Origin: a virus
Direction: 5' to 3' (one strand)
Length of the DNA stretch: 30,529 nucleotides
Virus record (IMG/VR): IMGVR_UViG_3300037485_000830
Location: 1-30,529 of that record
The notes beneath the pieces were generated by a model that did not search any database, was not told the DNA's origin, and was given only the letters and a program-made list of their open reading frames with translations. Positions 29,522 through 30,529 of the stretch are shown piece after piece (position 1 is the stretch's first letter; each line of letters opens with the position of its first letter). The translations under genes and the position numbers were made by a program.

Positions 29522-29932
29522 CTACAAATGTACAAATTTTCTAACTAAAACAACTAATAATATACCTAAAATAAATCCAATCAATAACCATCTACCAAAA
29601 TTAGCCTTTATAGGCTCTTTTACTACCTCTTTGGTATCTTTTACCACCTTGACATCTTTCGTTGCTTGTAGGCTCTTATTTTGGCTTTGTTCGGCAATTA
29701 TTCGTTTAATGTGAGTAGTGTATTCTTTTCGCACCGTGTCAAAGATAGTTTCATACTCGAAAATCGTTTGAGTATGTACGCTATCGTGTACAGAATAAAC
29801 CTCTTTAACCACACTATCAATGTGCTGGGTTGTAACGTGCTTACTTTTGCATCCTACCAATGTCATTAGGTATATAATCGCTATGTAGATAAGTAGTAAC
29901 CTATCTATCGCTTTTAGTTTCATATTCATCAA
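29522..29932 (-). CDS. Probable unimolecular spanin (lipoprotein with C-terminal membrane anchor)
   Basis: A 136-residue protein with an N-terminal lipoprotein signal (hydrophobic LLLIYIAIIYLM, lipobox LVGC, cysteine 28), a charged, heptad-like periplasmic part of about 80 residues and a C-terminal membrane span (WLLIGFILGILLVVLV) ending in basic residues. An outer-membrane lipid anchor joined to an inner-membrane anchor is the topology of a unimolecular spanin, which fuses the two membranes in the last lysis step. An in-frame ATG at 29923 is an alternative start. It is some 1.5 kb from the lysozyme gene, counted through the circular junction. Confidence 0.75.
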   Translation of the reverse strand: MMNMKLKAIDRLLLIYIAIIYLMTLVGCKSKHVTTQHIDSVVKEVYSVHDSVHTQTIFEYETIFDTVRKEYTTHIKRIIAEQSQNKSLQATKDVKVVKDTKEVVKEPIKANFGRWLLIGFILGILLVVLVRKFVHL

Positions 29933-30107
29933 TTAAAAAATCTATGTATTGTTTCGCTTTTTTTAAGTCCTCTACTCCGTTTTTTTGCTTATATCGGCAA
30001 ATGTATTTTATTACGTTACCCTCTGAAAAGCCTAATGAGTTATCGGTAATAAACTTTATCGGTTCTATTTTAAGATGGTAGTGATTAGGGTTTATTTTGT
30101 CTTCCAT
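29901..30107 (-). CDS. DUF3310 family protein
   Basis: A 68-residue DUF3310 protein. The family pattern is clear: INPNHYHLKIEPIKFI at the start, LGFSEGNVIKYICRY in the middle, and EDLKKAKQYIDFLI at the end. These small helical proteins are common in phages and sometimes annotated as nucleotide kinase-like; their true role is unsettled. It overlaps the spanin gene by 32 bases. Confidence 0.88.
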   Translation of the reverse strand: MEDKINPNHYHLKIEPIKFITDNSLGFSEGNVIKYICRYKQKNGVEDLKKAKQYIDFLIDEYETKSDR

Positions 30108-30202
30108 TTTTCTGCTTGTTTAGTTCTTATTAGTTTTTTTTTACTTTCAATTTGTGCGTACAAATCTTTTATTTCTTTAATCAGTTTGTCTATTTCATTC
30201 AT
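30092..30202 (-). CDS. Small coiled-coil protein of 36 residues
   Basis: ATG at 30202 opens 36 residues (MNEIDKLIKEIKDLYAQIES...) ending at TAA 30092. The heptad-like Ile/Leu spacing suggests a short coiled coil with a basic tail. It overlaps the upstream gene by 8 bases and the DUF3310 start by 16. Family unknown. Confidence 0.6.
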   Translation of the reverse strand: MNEIDKLIKEIKDLYAQIESKKKLIRTKQAEKWKTK

Positions 30203-30398
30203 CTTCAAATCTAAAAAATTCCAGTCTTTGTTTTATTAGGTCTATTAATGTTCGTTGTATTTCTTTCCCCTCTTGTGGATAAAGGTTAAAATTATTTTCT
30301 TCTAACTTCATAGCCATATCGAAAAAAGTTTCTATTTCCATTAGGGTTTGAGAATCCTCAACCTCTTCAATATCTTCTAAATTTATATCTTCAGCCAT
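30195..30398 (-). CDS. Acidic protein of 67 residues, unknown function
   Basis: A 67-residue strongly acidic helical protein (MAEDINLEDIEEVEDSQTL...). The -7 box TAAATTTG ends four bases before the ATG, so translation from this ATG needs a leaderless message; otherwise the Met at residue 20 (30341) is the start. Function is unknown; such acidic proteins can mimic DNA, but nothing here shows it. Confidence 0.65.
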   Translation of the reverse strand: MAEDINLEDIEEVEDSQTLMEIETFFDMAMKLEENNFNLYPQEGKEIQRTLIDLIKQRLEFFRFEDE

Positions 30399-30402
30399 AT
30401 TG

Positions 30403-30433
30403 CAAATTTACGATTTATTGCCATCATAAACAA
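30403..30433 (-). promoter_or_regulatory. Consensus promoter across the circular junction
   Basis: On the minus strand TTG (30431-30433), 20 bases, then TAAATTTG (30403-30410), matching TTG/TAnnTTTG fully. In the circular genome it lies within the last codons of the metallophosphoesterase gene (bases 1-31) and drives the group of small genes that ends with the spanin. Confidence 0.75.
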
Positions 30434-30529
30434 CGCCATTATAGTAACATCTACCATCAACTATGATATTAGGTTGTGCATAAAATCGCACCTTATCGCC
30501 CTCAATCCAAAAATGTACCGTTACAAACC
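30403..30529. repeat. Terminal direct repeat, copy 2
   Basis: An exact copy of bases 1-127. It carries the last codons of the metallophosphoesterase gene on the minus strand as a partial second copy and shows that the contig closes into a circle of about 30,402 bp. Confidence 0.95.

Noticed and set aside
1-30529. tRNA genes, CRISPR arrays, insertion sequences, integrase or attachment site
   Set aside because: Looked for on both strands by eye; no cloverleaf, regular spaced repeats, transposase or recombinase motif was seen.

Overview
The window is the complete genome of a small tailed phage, assembled as a circle. The last 127 bases repeat the first 127 exactly, so the unit genome is about 30,402 bp. 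It is AT-rich and tightly packed with overlapping genes. All genes but one lie on the minus strand. The promoters I can recognise follow the Bacteroidetes/flavobacterial pattern (TTG, 19-21 bp, TAnnTTTG) and Shine-Dalgarno sites are rare, so the host is probably a member of the Bacteroidota. A tape measure protein, tail tube protein, HK97-type portal/protease/capsid and HK97-type connectors indicate a siphovirus-like virion. I see no integrase and no obvious lysogeny repressor.

Layout, read in the direction of transcription (high to low coordinates). 30398-29522: short accessory genes ending in a probable unimolecular spanin and a terminator. 29365-27952: a zinc-binding protein, a structured non-coding stretch, an orphan DNA methyltransferase and a small AP2-like protein. 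27951-26920: a non-coding region with a promoter and a two-hairpin leader, then a winged-helix-like gene. 26892-20818: early genes for recombination and replication (ERF annealing protein, an SSB-like small protein, an HTH protein, a DnaA-domain-IV-like protein, NinG) plus many small unknown genes. 20776-14992: ParB-methyltransferase fusion, terminase small and large, portal, MuF-like protein, gp10-like protein and tail terminator. 14322-9321: tail tube, chaperone with a -1 frameshift, tape measure and tail tip. 9264-4727: protease, capsid, a GIY-YIG endonuclease, and head-tail connectors. 4725-1080: tail fibre, a lipase, two small membrane proteins and a GH24 lysozyme. 997-6: a 45-residue protein and a metallophosphoesterase, which continues through the circular junction to 30398.

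Two homing endonucleases (GIY-YIG at 6603-7322, HNH at 14519-14995 on the plus strand) interrupt the structural region. Each has its own strong consensus promoter.

The most interesting content is regulatory. (1) Five promoters in front of structural genes carry a palindrome (core GCTAAAANTTTTAG); in four it fills the spacer next to the -7 box. (2) Four other promoters carry a different 19-bp palindrome ending exactly 34 or 35 bp upstream of the -7 box. Together these look like a late regulon and an early/middle regulon. (3) The leader of the gene at 26920-27603 consists of two hairpins whose loops are perfectly complementary over 9 bases, a predicted kissing-loop switch that includes a terminator-like stem. 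(4) The HNH gene has a leader that can fold into an H-type pseudoknot. (5) About 200 nt at 28856-29060 contain several stable inverted repeats and no gene. (6) Several promoters lie only 4-5 nt from the start codon, which implies leaderless mRNAs.
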